Of a stretch of DNA of 64,000 nt, positions 43,434-54,090 are shown one piece after another. Location: NCBI GenBank assembly GCA_047967505.1, contig CM106541.1; one strand, 5' to 3'. The position numbers and the translations under genes are program-made. The stretch is from Dipteris shenzhenensis. Its lineage: Eukaryota > Polypodiophyta > Polypodiopsida > Gleicheniales. Under the pieces are notes generated by a model, which was given only the letters and a program-made list of their open reading frames with translations, made no database searches and was not told the origin of the DNA. The stretch's first letter is position 1. Every line of letters starts with the position of its first letter.

Positions 43434-46370
43434 GGTTCTCAAAGCCGTAGAGCTAGTAGACGTGAAAGATGTAGGAACCCCCCCCCAAATCTCATTGACG
43501 AGGAGTGCAAGCGGAAGGCTCGTGAGCGCAAGAGAGCCTCTAGAGCTAGAGCTCGCGCTGCCACCACCGATCCACCTCCACCTCTACATCCCACCTCCAC
43601 CACCTCCACCTCCACCCCCACCCCCACCCCCACCTCCATTGTCCCCCCATCCTCATCCGCTCCCCTACCTCCAGCCTCCGCCCTTCCCCTACCTCTTCCC
43701 CCTCCCCCTGTTCCCCTTGGCGCCCCCACCTCTACCTCTTCCCCCTCCACCCTCCCCCTCCCCCTCCCCCTGTTCCCCTTGGCACCTCCCTTCCCCCCTC
43801 CATCCTACCATCTCCCATTGATCCCCTTGCCCCACCTTGCAGCAGCAGTGTTGCTTCACGACGTGACTTGCCGAAGTCCACTATCCGTCGTCGTACTAGC
43901 AAGATTGTGCAGTCTTTTTTTTGTGACCTCACGCCAGCTTCGCAATCTTCTCTTCTCACATCCCTGATTGATCACCCTGACTTGGTAGAGTGTAGGAGGC
44001 TTGCTGGTCTTGGTGCACGTAGAGATAGGGTTGTATGTAGCGAGGTCCTTAGCAGTGTTTGATGTTCCTATGCTTCTATTAAGCATAGGAACTCCAGTGA
44101 TGCCTTGGCAGCACGTTGTGCTATTGTGGCTGCCATTAGTAGACCTCATATGATAGGCCATGTGCGTACTGCTTCACGTCTTCTTTAGATTGCACCGCGC
44201 ACATTGCAAGCAGGCATGATTAGGAGGCAGAGTCTAGAGGATAGTGAGTCTGATGCTCTTTGGGCTTCGAGTGGTCGTGCACCTCACAGCGATCGATTGT
44301 TGGATGATTCCACTAGGTCCTTCATACAAAAGTTTTGGGAGGAGCATTGCAGAGCATCCCCGGTGTTCAAGAAGGCATTGCGGAAGAGGGTGTCACACGG
44401 TGTGTACATTAAGCATGGTGCATGTTTTTTGGAGTGTACCCAGACTGAGTTGTACACTCAGTTTGTAGAGGCACACCCGGAGTTCAGGATTGGGCAGAGG
44501 TCATTTGAGCCATGCAAGCCATGGTTTGTGCGATGCTCTCAGGAGCGTGACACATGCTGTTGTCGCTACCATGTGGATTTTGGATTGATGTATGACATAT
44601 TCCGTTCCCTTGATGGTCATAGGGGAGTGGTTCCTACTAGCCCTCGCGACTTCATTCATTCCATATTGTGTACACGAGATGGTGATGCTTTATTCCACTC
44701 CCTTGATTGTGTGGAAGGCAGGTGTACTTTGTGTGGTGACTTTGCTAGAGTGCCACGAGTTGCACTAGATACTTGTGATGTGCAGATGGCTCGTTGGCAG
44801 TAGTATGAGTACAGTACCTTGACATTAGATGGTGGTGCACAGTCGAGGAGGTTGCAGCTTGTGGGGAAGGAGACACCACGTGTTGTATTCATTGACAGTT
44901 TTCGAGGGAAGCTGTACCACTACATATGCCACTCGTACACTGTGAAATGGGAGGATCGTCAGTTCCGTGCATGTTTGAGGACATTCCTACAGGGGTGGTT
45001 GTCTCAGTGGTGGACTTTGCGGAGAATTACACCTTTGCACCACAGCATGAGATCCAATTGGAATATTATTTCTCCGAACAGGTGATGTGTGATTGAGTAT
45101 TGATTTTTTTATGGCCTCATTATATTGAATTATTTCAATAGTCATATTTTTTTTCAATGCCATATTGCAGGTTGCTATATTTGTGCACATTAGCTATCGT
45201 CATGCATAAGCTCATGTGGATGGCATTGATAGCACCATGGACTCACGCGTCATTGTGCGAGAGTATCACTTCTACATTAGTGATGATCGATCGCATGATG
45301 CCCATTTTGTGCAGCATTGCTTCACTTTGCATGATAGTTTCTTGAGGGATCATGGTGTCACATGGCAGCGGCGCTGGATCTAGTCAGATGGCTGTGGTGG
45401 TCAGTTCAAATCCGCTAGACAGTTTTATTGGTTCTGCAGATGGCACCGTGAGACAGGCATTCCGATCACATGGAGCTACTTCGAGACAGGGCACGGTAAG
45501 GGAGAGCACGATGGTGCAGGTGCTTGCGTGAAGCGTGCTTTGCGTCGATACCAGTTGTGTCACACTGTCGATCGCTTCAAGGATGCACATGATGTGGTGC
45601 GGTGGTGCAGCCAGCACTTATCCACTAGTGCTATCTCCTCGTTTCAGTCGCGTGATGATAGGGTGGTGAGCCGGTATTTTTGGTGCGTGGACATTGGGAG
45701 TCTTGATCAGTCTAGGCCTTTTGATTGTCATTCAGTGTCTGGCACTCTTGATTTCCATTCCATCAGGAGCATAGGTGAGTCTCACCCCGCGATCTTTTCT
45801 CGACGGTTTGCATGTTTTTGCTTTGCATGCATTGATGATGATTGGGGAGGGTGCTCCATGATACCATGGGCCGATCCATGGGTACGGCGAGTGCTTTCTC
45901 CGTTCCAGCCTTGGGAGGAGGTACATGATGATCAGGATGCGGGATTCAGTTCCTCTAGAGATTATGACCATCTTACAGATATGTTGCGTATTGGTGATAT
46001 CTTCGCGGTTATTGCTTCGGAGGGCAATGAGGAGGGTGTGGATTATTACTTGTTGCGATGCTCTATGCTGAAGAGTGTGCTGAATGAGGATACAGTGGAT
46101 GGGCATGGGATGCACTTCAATGCTCATAGCATGATCGTAGGTGGCCACTATTTTCAGCAGATATAGAGGCGTGATCGCTATATTGAGTTCCAGGAGTACA
46201 TGGTGGATCAAGAGGCATACATGTATTCTTATCTTGTTGTTGCGATCAAGATTACTTTGAGTCGTGTTCGCACTCGCAAGGCGACGTCCACTCCACGATG
46301 GCGCCTTGCAGTGGCAGATCACGAGAGCATACTTGCAACTATTGTCATGAGAGCTGATCCTGAGGAGTAG
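43434..46370 (+). pseudogene. Putative DDE-type transposase gene (SDGC/QFKS...HGKG family), broken
   Basis: The start at 43434 gives a basic N-terminus (MGSQSRRASRRERCRN, then KRKARERKRASRARARA) and a Pro/Thr/Ser-rich linker in which the frame slips. From 43868 another frame continues: DSTRSFIQKFWEEHCRASPV, FEPCKPWFVRCSQERDTCCC with RYHVDF (Cys/His-rich), a stop at about 44801, then QLVGKETPRVVFIDSFRGKL. After a one-base slip near 44992 it reads VVVSVVDFAENYTFAPQHEI, then an 89-bp intron, then ISDDRSHDAHFVQHCF, SDGCGGQFKSARQFYWFCRW and ETGHGKGEHDGAGACVKRAL. It ends at TAG 46368-46370. D-FAENY and SDG are plausible first and second catalytic acids of an RNase H-like transposase; I recall similar uncharacterised proteins in animals. 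Stops at HA-stop-AHVDG, WI-stop-SDGC and QI-stop-RRD fit CAA/TGG/CAG decay. GC content exceeds the surroundings. Confidence 0.65.
45082..45170 (+). other. Intron of the transposase-like gene
   Basis: Exon ends YYFSEQ, donor GTGATG, acceptor CATATTGCAG, next exon VAIFVHISYRHA. 89 bp, phase 0, T-rich before the acceptor. The unspliced frame stops within 15 bases. Confidence 0.75.
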
Positions 46371-46689
46371 CACATTACATATCATATTTTTTGGGATAAT
46401 CAGTTAATCAGATTGATTTTTATTGGGTATCACTAGTTGATTACACATTTTTGTATTCGATATGTATAGGCTCACTGTGTGACCGTACCATTGTAATTTT
46501 CATGGACTCATATTTTGTATTTCACTCTGATGGTTGTATACACATTCATACACATCATTGTATTAGATTCTATTTTATACATGATGTCCGATGTCTTCTC
46601 AATGGGATTTGTTGTGTTTGTAAAACAAAAAATTGTTTATTAGTAGTAATGTTGTAATTGTGTTTTGTGCTTTAGGACATTTTAAAGAC
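46371..46689. other. 3' flank of the transposase-like gene
   Basis: AT-rich, no further coding. Possible 3' untranslated region. Confidence 0.4.
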
Positions 46690-49560
46690 GTGACTAAGAA
46701 AATTCACACACGTACTAACGAAATACGCGTGTGGACTTATCTGTTGGTCCCTACTAGCACGACTACGTATGAAAAATGGTGCACGTACTAACGAAATACG
46801 CATGTGGACATTTCTATTGGGGATGTAACTTTGCATGACTCTTAGGCCACCCTAGACATACATCCACGCAAGATATGGTCTCCAATTGATTTGGTATGCG
46901 CCACCTGGAAGGTATAATGCGTACATTTTTACAATCCCTACTAGCACGACTATGTATGAAAAATGGCGCACGTACTAATGAAATATGCATGTGGACTTAT
47001 CTGTTGGGGATTAAACTTTGCACGGCTCTTAGGCTACCCTAGACGTACATCCATGCAAGATTTGGTCTCCAACTGATTTGGTATGCACCACGTGGAAGGT
47101 ATAATGCGTACATTTTTACAATCCCTACTAGCATGACTACGTATGAAAAATGAAAAAATGGCACACGTACTAACGAAATACGCATGTGGACTTATCTGTT
47201 GGAGATTAAACTTTGCACGGCTCTTAGGCTACCCTAGACGTACATCCATGCAAGTTCTCCAACTGATTTGGTATGCGCCACGTGGAAGGTATAATGCATA
47301 CATTTTTACAATCCCTACTAGCACGACTACGTATGAGAAATGGCGCACGTACTAATGAAATATGCATGTGGACTTATCTGTTGGGGATTAAACTTTGCAC
47401 GGCTCTTAGGCTACCCTAGACATACATCCACGCAAGATTTGGTCTCCAACTAATTTGGTATGCGCCACGTGGAAGGTATAATGTGTACATTTTTACAATC
47501 CCTACTAGCACGACTACGTATGAAAAATGGCGCACGTACTAATGAAATACACATGTGGACTTATCTGTTGGGGATTAAACTTTGAACGGCTCTTAGGCTA
47601 CCCTAGAAGTACATCCACGCAAGATTTGGTCTCCAACTAATTTGGTATGCGCCACGTGGAAGGTATAATGCGTACATTTTTACAATCCCTACTAGCACGA
47701 CTACGTATGAAAAATGGCGCACGTACTAACAAAATACATAGATGGACTTATCTATTGGGGATGAAACTTCGCACGGCTCTTAGGCCACCCTAGACATACA
47801 TCCACGCAAGATTTGGTCTCCAACTGATTTGGTATGCGCCACGTGGAAGGTATAATGCGTACATTTTTACAATCCCTACTAGCATGACTATGTATGAAAA
47901 ATGGCGCAAGTACTAATGAAATACGCATGTGGACTTATCTATTGGGGATTAAACTTTGCACGGCTCTTAGGCTACCCTAGACGTACATCCACGCAAGATT
48001 TGGTCTCCAACTAATTTGGTATGTGCCACTGGAAGGTATAATGCGTACATTTTTACAATCCCTACTAGCATGACTACATATGAAAAATGGCGCACGTACT
48101 AACGAAATACGCATGTGGACTTATCTGTTGGAGATTAAACTTTGCACGGCTCTTAGGCTACCCTAGACGTGCATCCACACAAGATTTGGTCTCCAACTGA
48201 TTTGGTATATGCGCCACGTGGAAGGTATAATGTGTACATTTTTACAATCCCTACTAGCATGACTACGTATGAAAAATGGCGCACGTACTAACGAAATATG
48301 CATGTGGACTTATCTGTTGGAGATTAAACTTTGTACGGCTCTCAGGCTACCCTAGACGTACATCCACGCAAGATTTGGTCTCCAACTGATTTGGTATGCG
48401 CCACATGGAAGGTATAATGTGTACATTTTTACAATCCCTACTAGCACTACGTATGAAAAATGGCGCACGTACTAATGAAATATGCACGTGGACTTATATG
48501 TTGGGGATTAAACTTTGCACGGCTCTTAGGCCACCCTAGACGTACATCCACGCAAGATTTGGTCTCCAACTAATTTGGTATGTGCCATGTGGAAGGTATA
48601 ATGCCTAGATTTTTACAAATCTCTACAGCACGACTAAACCCTAAACCCTAAACCCTGTTGGGGATGAAACTTCACACGGCTCTTAGGCTACCCTAAACGT
48701 ACATCCATGCAAGATTTGGTCTCCAATTGATTTGGTATGCGCCACGTGGAAGGTGTAATGTGTACATTTTTACAATCCCTACTAGCACGACTAAACCCTA
48801 AACCCTAAACCCTATTGGGGATGAAACTTCACACGGATCTTAGGCTACCCTAGACGTACATCCACGCAAGATTTGCTCTCCAACTGATTTGGTATGCACC
48901 ACGTGGAAGGTATAATGCGTACATTTTTACAATCCCTACTAGCATGACTAAACCCTAAACCCTAAACCCTAAACCCTGTTGGGGATGAAACTTCACACGG
49001 CTCTTAGGCTACCCTAGACATACATCCATGCAAGATTTGGTCTCCAACTGATTTGGTATGCGCCACGTGGAAGGTATAATGCGTACATTTTTACAATCCC
49101 TACTAGCACGACTAAACCCTAAACCCTAAACCCTATTGGGGATGAAACTTCACACAGCTCTTAGGCTACCCTAGATGTACATCCACGCAAGATTTGGTCT
49201 CCAACCGATTTGGTATGCGCCATGTGGAAGGTATAATGCGTACATTTTTACAATCTCTACTAGCACGACTAAACCCTAAACCCTAAACCCTGTTGGGGAT
49301 GAAACTTCACACGGCTCTTAGGCTACCCTAGACGTACATCCATGCAAGATTTGGTCTCCAACTGATTTGGTATGCACCACGTGGAAGGTATAATGCGTAC
49401 ATTTTTACAATCCCTACTAGCACGACTAAACCCTAAACCCTAAACCTTGTTGGAGATGAAACTTCACACAGCTCTTAGGCTACCCTAGACGTACATCCAC
49501 GCAAGATTTGGTCTCCAACTGATTTCGTATGTGCCACGTGGAAGGTATAATCCCTACTAG
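46690..49560. repeat. Satellite array: ten ~187-bp monomers followed by six 157-bp monomers with telomere-type units
   Basis: Type A monomers begin gcacgtacta at 46781, 46968, 47161, 47345, 47532, 47719, 47906, 48092, 48281 and 48465, mostly 184-189 bp apart, with a truncated unit before them. Each carries gcacggctcttaggctaccc, gtacatccacgcaagatttg, gatttggtatgcgccacgtg and acatttttacaatccctact. In the last six monomers the acgtatgaaaaatggcgcac...cttatctgttgg part is replaced by three or four CTAAACC units. Those arrays start at 48634, 48791, 48948, 49112, 49269 and 49426, giving a period of 157, or 164 where a fourth unit is present. The final unit before 49560 returns to the tgactacgtatgaaaaatgg form. 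Confidence 0.92.
48634..49448. repeat. Interstitial telomere-type (CCCTAAA)3-4 blocks, six copies
   Basis: Blocks at 48634-48656, 48791-48813, 48948-48977, 49112-49134, 49269-49291 and 49426-49448, each at the same position in its satellite monomer. The third has an additional 7-bp unit; the last has one substitution (ccttg). They are embedded in the monomer and were amplified with it, so this is not a chromosome end. Confidence 0.95.
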
Positions 49561-49581
49561 TGACTACGTATGAAAAATGGC

Positions 49582-49678
49582 AAGCATTGATATATACGAA
49601 ATTCAATATGATATTCAAAATGATAAAGTTCATAGCACGAGAGAGCTCTAGAAAGAGAGAGATAGAGAGAGAGAGAGA

Positions 49679-49713
<35 letters not shown>

Positions 49714-50085
49714 TATACTTGAACACCTTTTCAATGCTTAATGTTTACAATTATGACACACGGCATTATTTTTAAAATACCTTATGTATTAGATGTGTGA
49801 ATTGAGATATCTAAAATTCAAAATCATACTCTTAATTTTAAATACACACATGGGGATGAAACTTTGCACGGCTCTTAGGTTTAGTGTAATAATTACAAGC
49901 ATTGATATATATGATATTCAAATTGATAAAGTTCATAGCACGAGAAAGGGAGAGAGAGAGAGAGGGAGAGAGAGACCTTATACTTGAACACTTTTTCAAT
50001 GCTTAATGTTAAAATACCTTATGTATTAGATGTGTGAATTGAGATATTTGAAATTCAAAATCATACTCCTAATTTTAAATGTTTA
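49582..50085. repeat. Direct duplication of a ~190-315 bp segment with GA microsatellites
   Basis: The block gcattgatatat...gataaagttcatagcacgag-(GA)n-ccttatacttgaacac occurs at 49584 and again at 49899 (315 bp apart). GA tracts lie at 49651-49710 and 49945-49975. The shared tail ccttatgtattagatgtgtg follows in both. Between the copies is a fragment of the satellite (ggggatgaaactttgcacgg), so the duplication occurred with satellite sequence in place. Confidence 0.85.
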
Positions 50086-50271
50086 TGTTAGATTTGAACA
50101 AACTATAAACTGAGATAAACAAAGTAAGAAGAACATCATGAAAGTACGAAAATGCTCATACATCATAAAAGTAAGAACAATATCATGAAAGTACCAAAAT
50201 GAATGTGTACATCATCATCATCATCGTGCAGAAGTGCATCCCTAAACAAGAAATGTGTGAAGCCTAAACAA
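50086..50271. other. 3' flank of the RING-H2 gene
   Basis: AT-rich sequence between the duplicated GA segment and the stop codon side of the minus-strand gene, with a short (CAT)n run near 50212-50226. Confidence 0.4.
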
Positions 50272-52215
50272 TCATCCTGAATCAGAATCTGATAACTCCA
50301 CATATGATCCTCTAGTCATCCTCTGACGTGGCTCCTGTATGACCTGCTGCCCAACCGTCCGCTGTGTGCCCTCAGGCAAAGCCGGATCAGATGGGCCAGC
50401 CTCATCTCCTACATGAGATGGGCCAGCCTGATGAAGAGGAGGGCATGCTGCACGAGCCACTGCTACCATCTCTGCCTCCCTCGCCTCCTCTATGTATGTG
50501 TGTCTCAGCTCCCAAAGTCGTGCATCTGCGAATACTCGTGCCTCAAATCCAGCGCGAGTAATCGTCTCTACATGTAGAAGACGCTGGTCTCGGCCCGCTG
50601 CTGCTCCACCCACTGCTGCAATGATGTCTGAAGCTGCCTCTCGCTCAATACGGCATGCCTCCTCTGCTCGTGCCTCGTCATCTGGCATGAAATCACCATA
50701 TGAAAAGCGTCGCGGAACACATGCTGCAACCACTGATGTATCAGCACCCTCCTGCTGCAGCAAAGCTCTCTGTGCCTCCTCCCTGTAGTGCTCTGTCAAG
50801 ACCACACAGGCGAATGGATCAATGGCCTGACGATGACCAAGATATAGATCATCCATGCCTAGTCATCTGTATGTGGCCACATCAATGTCAGCAAAGCATA
50901 CAGGGCACACTGATCGTGCCACCATGTGGCGGGTCATGCAATGGAGATGTGCGATGTGGCTGCACCCTAGTCCAAACCACCCTACAGTGTCAAACTCCTC
51001 GTGGCAAAGGATGCAAGTGGTGGTAGGAAGCTTGGCTATGACTGGTGCGTCTATGGGTGTCCTAGTCAGCACATCTACAGGAGGAGTGGGGTATAGGGCC
51101 ACGCTGGGGTCGATCCTATGGCGAGATGGATCACGACTAATATGTCTCAACTGCAAAATATAGTGCTCCGCACGATGGTACACTATGCGTGTCCGAATCT
51201 TCTGCTCCTTCAAATCTGCCTCCAACAATCGTACACGAGACTCCATATCCTGTCACAATAGATGTGCCTGCAATGCAAACATGTCGCGTACATGGTGAGA
51301 ATTAACCAAAAAACTTCAGTTCAAAACACGCTACAAAAAAATAAACAAAATAATCAGAATAACTAACCTCGTCCCTAGACTTGGCCAACAATGCCTCCAA
51401 CTCTGCAATCTGTGCGTCTCGAGTCTCCATCTCATGCTGAGGCGGTGTAGATGTGGGAGGTGGTGTAGATGTGGGAGGCTCCATAGATGTGGGAGGTGGG
51501 GGAGGTGGAACCAAAAGTGATCTCGATAGGGCAAAGACCATGTCGTGCAAGGATGATGCCACTGAATGAACATCCCCCCTAATCCATCCTCCAACAGCTC
51601 GCAATGTCGGTGTAGGGATAGTGTGCAACTCTAGTGCCTCGCATCGACGCCGAACACCAACAGTCTGACGCTCCTGATGCCCCATCCTACCATGTCCCGC
51701 TCCTGATCCTGGACGGGTACTAAGGCAGTCTACCCGATGACCAAGCACAAACTCAACGTATAGCTGCATGGCAAATGACCTGGCTATCTGACGGTTGTGA
51801 GGCAATCGACCACCATTCGCAGCGAGATATCTCGGATAAATGTGTGCTGCTATGACGGGGTGCCTACAATGTAAAATATGTAAGGGCAGCCCTGTCGTGG
51901 TCGCATCGCCTCAGTGTGACCATCCCAAAACATATCCTCTAAGGCCTGCTTGTGAGGTGACTCACGCTCAAACAACTGTCGAATGGCTCTCCAATCCAAG
52001 CCATGACCAGTGATCTCTGCCTCAGCCTGTGCCTGAAAGCTATCCACAACGTCCTCAACTGTGTCCAATCAACCCAGAGCCTCAATGACTGAATCTAGAC
52101 TTGCAACCAAGTGAGGGGGTGCCCTAGCATCCTGCAGTGCCCTCATCTCAGCTCTCAGAATCTCTATCTGCATACGAATAGTGGTGCCAGAACCTGTGCG
52201 CTCGCGCTAGCGCAT
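50272..52215 (-). pseudogene. RING-H2/coiled-coil protein gene, broken; possible partner of the transposase-like gene
   Basis: Starting at ATG 52215: a helical N-terminus (TIRMQIEILRAEMRALQDA), then VEDVVDSFQAQAEAEITGHG, a frame change near 51890, HPVIAAHIYPRYLAANGGRL and ARSFAMQLYVEFVLGHRVDC, a Pro-rich linker (about 51515-51440), a coiled coil (QIAELEALLAKSRDE) crossing a 100-bp intron into SRVRLLEADLKEQKIRTRI, and a RING-H2 finger at about 51035-50885 with CILC, then CSHIAHLHC, then CPVC. This matches C-x2-C...C-x-H-x2-H-x2-C...C-x2-C. RING fingers of this type usually act as ubiquitin E3 ligases. An acidic/Ser-Gly tail (SYVELSDSDSG) ends at 50272. In-frame stops occur after MR, at ALG-stop-LDT, AHLL-stop-QDM and ATYR-stop-LGM, three of them TGA, the kind produced from CGA or TGG. 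GC content is high like the facing transposase-like gene. Confidence 0.65.
51268..51367 (-). other. Intron of the RING-H2 gene
   Basis: On the minus strand GAG then GTTAGTTATTC begins the intron and TTTGCATTGCAG ends it; the next exon starts GCACATCTATTG. 100 bp, phase 0. Splicing joins two parts of one coiled coil. Confidence 0.7.
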
Positions 52216-52978
52216 GCACAAAAAAAACACTTGGAAATTAATATTCTATTTGGGCCAAATGTGTCGCTATGCCTACAACAGTGCTATGTTGCAAATTCAA
52301 TTCGTATTTACAATTATTTACAAGTTGTTTACTTTAGAAAGTCGGTTTCTTCAAGCTCATTCTCCTTGTCTATACTACCCACCCTTGCTGTAATTAATAG
52401 CAAATAGCTTTTGTTCTAAATGCTCCCTCCATTTTTCGAGGCTCTACACTACCATGGGCTCTACTAGCATGTCAACGTATGTAGTAGAGGTGTATTTTTG
52501 GAAGAGAGATGTAAAGATACTGAGTGATAGAAAGAAAATGTTATGTACAATACATTATAATAAACTACAAGGAATAGATGCTAACTTGAAAGATATAACC
52601 CAAGGCAAGACCTGCATACTAGAATATTCCACATGAAGGTGGACAAATGCACCTCTCAATAATTGCAAGTGGAAGTCAAATTGCACCTCTAAACATATGC
52701 CAAACTAATGTAGAATAGCATCTTGAAATGTATAGAATATATAGGAAATGACAATATTTATAGGATAGAGATAGGTTATGGTCATTGAGATAACCCTGGT
52801 TATATTGCTTGACTTGGAGCATCTGTTGAATGATTGGTTGGCATGACTGGCTCCTAGCTAGTTGGGAATAGCTAGCCCTAAACAACTTTTTGACTAGGCC
52901 TTAACTAGATCATCTTGCTCTAGCTTGTTAACTCAGCCTACTTACTCTACCTAAATTATGAAACAACTCTCAACCAAA
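52216..52978. other. Non-coding stretch
   Basis: No gene that I can support. The candidate promoter region of the minus-strand RING gene would lie at 52216-52500; no clear TATA box stands out. Confidence 0.35.
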
Positions 52979-53510
52979 GATCATTTTTAAAAATAAAATT
53001 TAAACGTTTTTTTATTTAAATAAAAATAGCACTAATTTAAAAAATAACTTTAATCTCTTCTTTTTAAAAGATGATTTTAAAAAACAAAATATTTACATTT
53101 TCACATTTTAAATAAAAAATTACGTAATTCTAAAAATTAAAAAAAAAACTTTAAAATGCATTTGAAATTTAGAAATATTTTATAATTATAAATAGATGAA
53201 TTTAAAAAACAAAATATATGCATTTTCACATTTTAAATAAAAAATTACGTAATTAAAAAAATTATTTTAAAAAAATTTAAAATGCATTTGAAATTCTGAA
53301 ATATTTTATAATTAGATTACATTTTCCTATAAACTCTTATTTTCTTTTTTTTTCAAAGATCATTTTTAAAAATAAAATTTAAAAGTTTTTTTATTTAAAT
53401 AAAAATAGCACTAATTTAAAAAATAACTTTAATCTCTTTTTTTTTTTTAATGATTTTAAAAAACTAAATATTTACATTTTCACATTTTAAATAAAAAATT
53501 ATGCGAGTCA
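52979..53510. repeat. AT-rich segment with nested direct duplications
   Basis: A block starting gatcatttttaaaaataaaa at about 52979 recurs at about 53358 (period near 379), each followed by ttattt-aaataaaaatagcac and ttaatctcttt. Within it, a sub-block with cacattttaaataaaaaatt and aaaatgcatttgaaatt is repeated at about 53095 and 53228. No coding capacity. Confidence 0.8.
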
Positions 53511-53590
53511 TATTTATGGCATATTATGAGATGTAAGTAGCATTACAAAATTATTTTTACTCTTTCATTGATAAGATTGTGTCAAATAAT
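53511..53590. other. Probable intron sequence before the Ulp1-like exon
   Basis: AT-rich sequence ending ttaatcatgcag directly before the HW-containing exon, consistent with an intron 3' end. Confidence 0.35.
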
Positions 53591-54090
53591 AATTATTCAG
53601 AATTAATCATGCAGCTTACATTGGAGTTTGGTGGTTTGGGACCTTGAAGATGAAAAATGTTGGCTTATCAATTCAATTGAAGGATTTCATGGCTCAATGT
53701 TATTGTAAGTATTCTCTTAATATGTTGTCACTTCCATGTTATGTATCATCAAAAGTTATCTAATACATGGACTCGGTCCTTTTATCTATTTGATGGGTAG
53801 GTTGGCACATAAATTGATGTCTACTATTGGAGAAATCAAGAAGCACCAAGGTAACTTAGTAGACATAAAAGATTTCAAAAACTCATATCAGTGAAACAAA
53901 AGGATGGGCACAGTTGTGGGTGGAGGGCTACAATTGCATGGTAGTCCTCAATAACCATCTCTCAATGGAGGAATATACAGAGATCAATCTACATGCATTT
54001 ATGGTTGAGACCATTCAAGATGTAATTGCTACAGTCAAGAAACAACATGCGATTGAAGTAGTTGATATTAAGTCTACACCCAAATAAACA
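53591..54090 (+). pseudogene. Ulp1-like (C48, SENP8-type) cysteine protease fragment, intron retained
   Basis: The exon at about 53610-53704 reads SLHWSLVVWDLEDEKCWLIN followed by SIEG-FHGSMLL, matching the catalytic His-Trp strand and the following Asp-Ser loop of Ulp1/SENP proteases that cleave SUMO or NEDD8. The Asp is Asn here. A 96-bp intron (53705-53800, GTAAGT...GGTAG, phase 2) precedes LAHKLMSTIGEIKKHQGNLV and DIKDFKNS. After a frame change the text QKDGHSCGW carries the expected catalytic Cys motif (S/D-C-G). Further coding-like sequence (SMEEYTEINLHAFMVETIQD) extends to about 54085. The N-terminal part is absent. It may be a host-gene fragment or a protease captured by a Mutator-like element. 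Confidence 0.6.
53705..53800 (+). other. Intron of the Ulp1-like fragment
   Basis: Donor GTAAGT after ATG TTA TT, acceptor TGGGTAG before G TTG GCA. Splicing restores one frame, LLAHKLMSTIGE. Confidence 0.6.

Noticed and set aside
43439-43821. Alternative open frames across the Pro-rich linker (both strands)
   Set aside because: Low-complexity CCACC sequence keeps several frames open; the frame consistent with the downstream protein is used instead.
44656-46385. Minus-strand open frames of 67-217 codons opposite the transposase-like gene
   Set aside because: They lack motifs; the plus strand has an ordered, spliced protein with conserved-looking acidic motifs.
48634-49448. A true chromosome end or telomere
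   Set aside because: Each block has only three or four units, is embedded in satellite monomers and is followed by 14 kb of further sequence.
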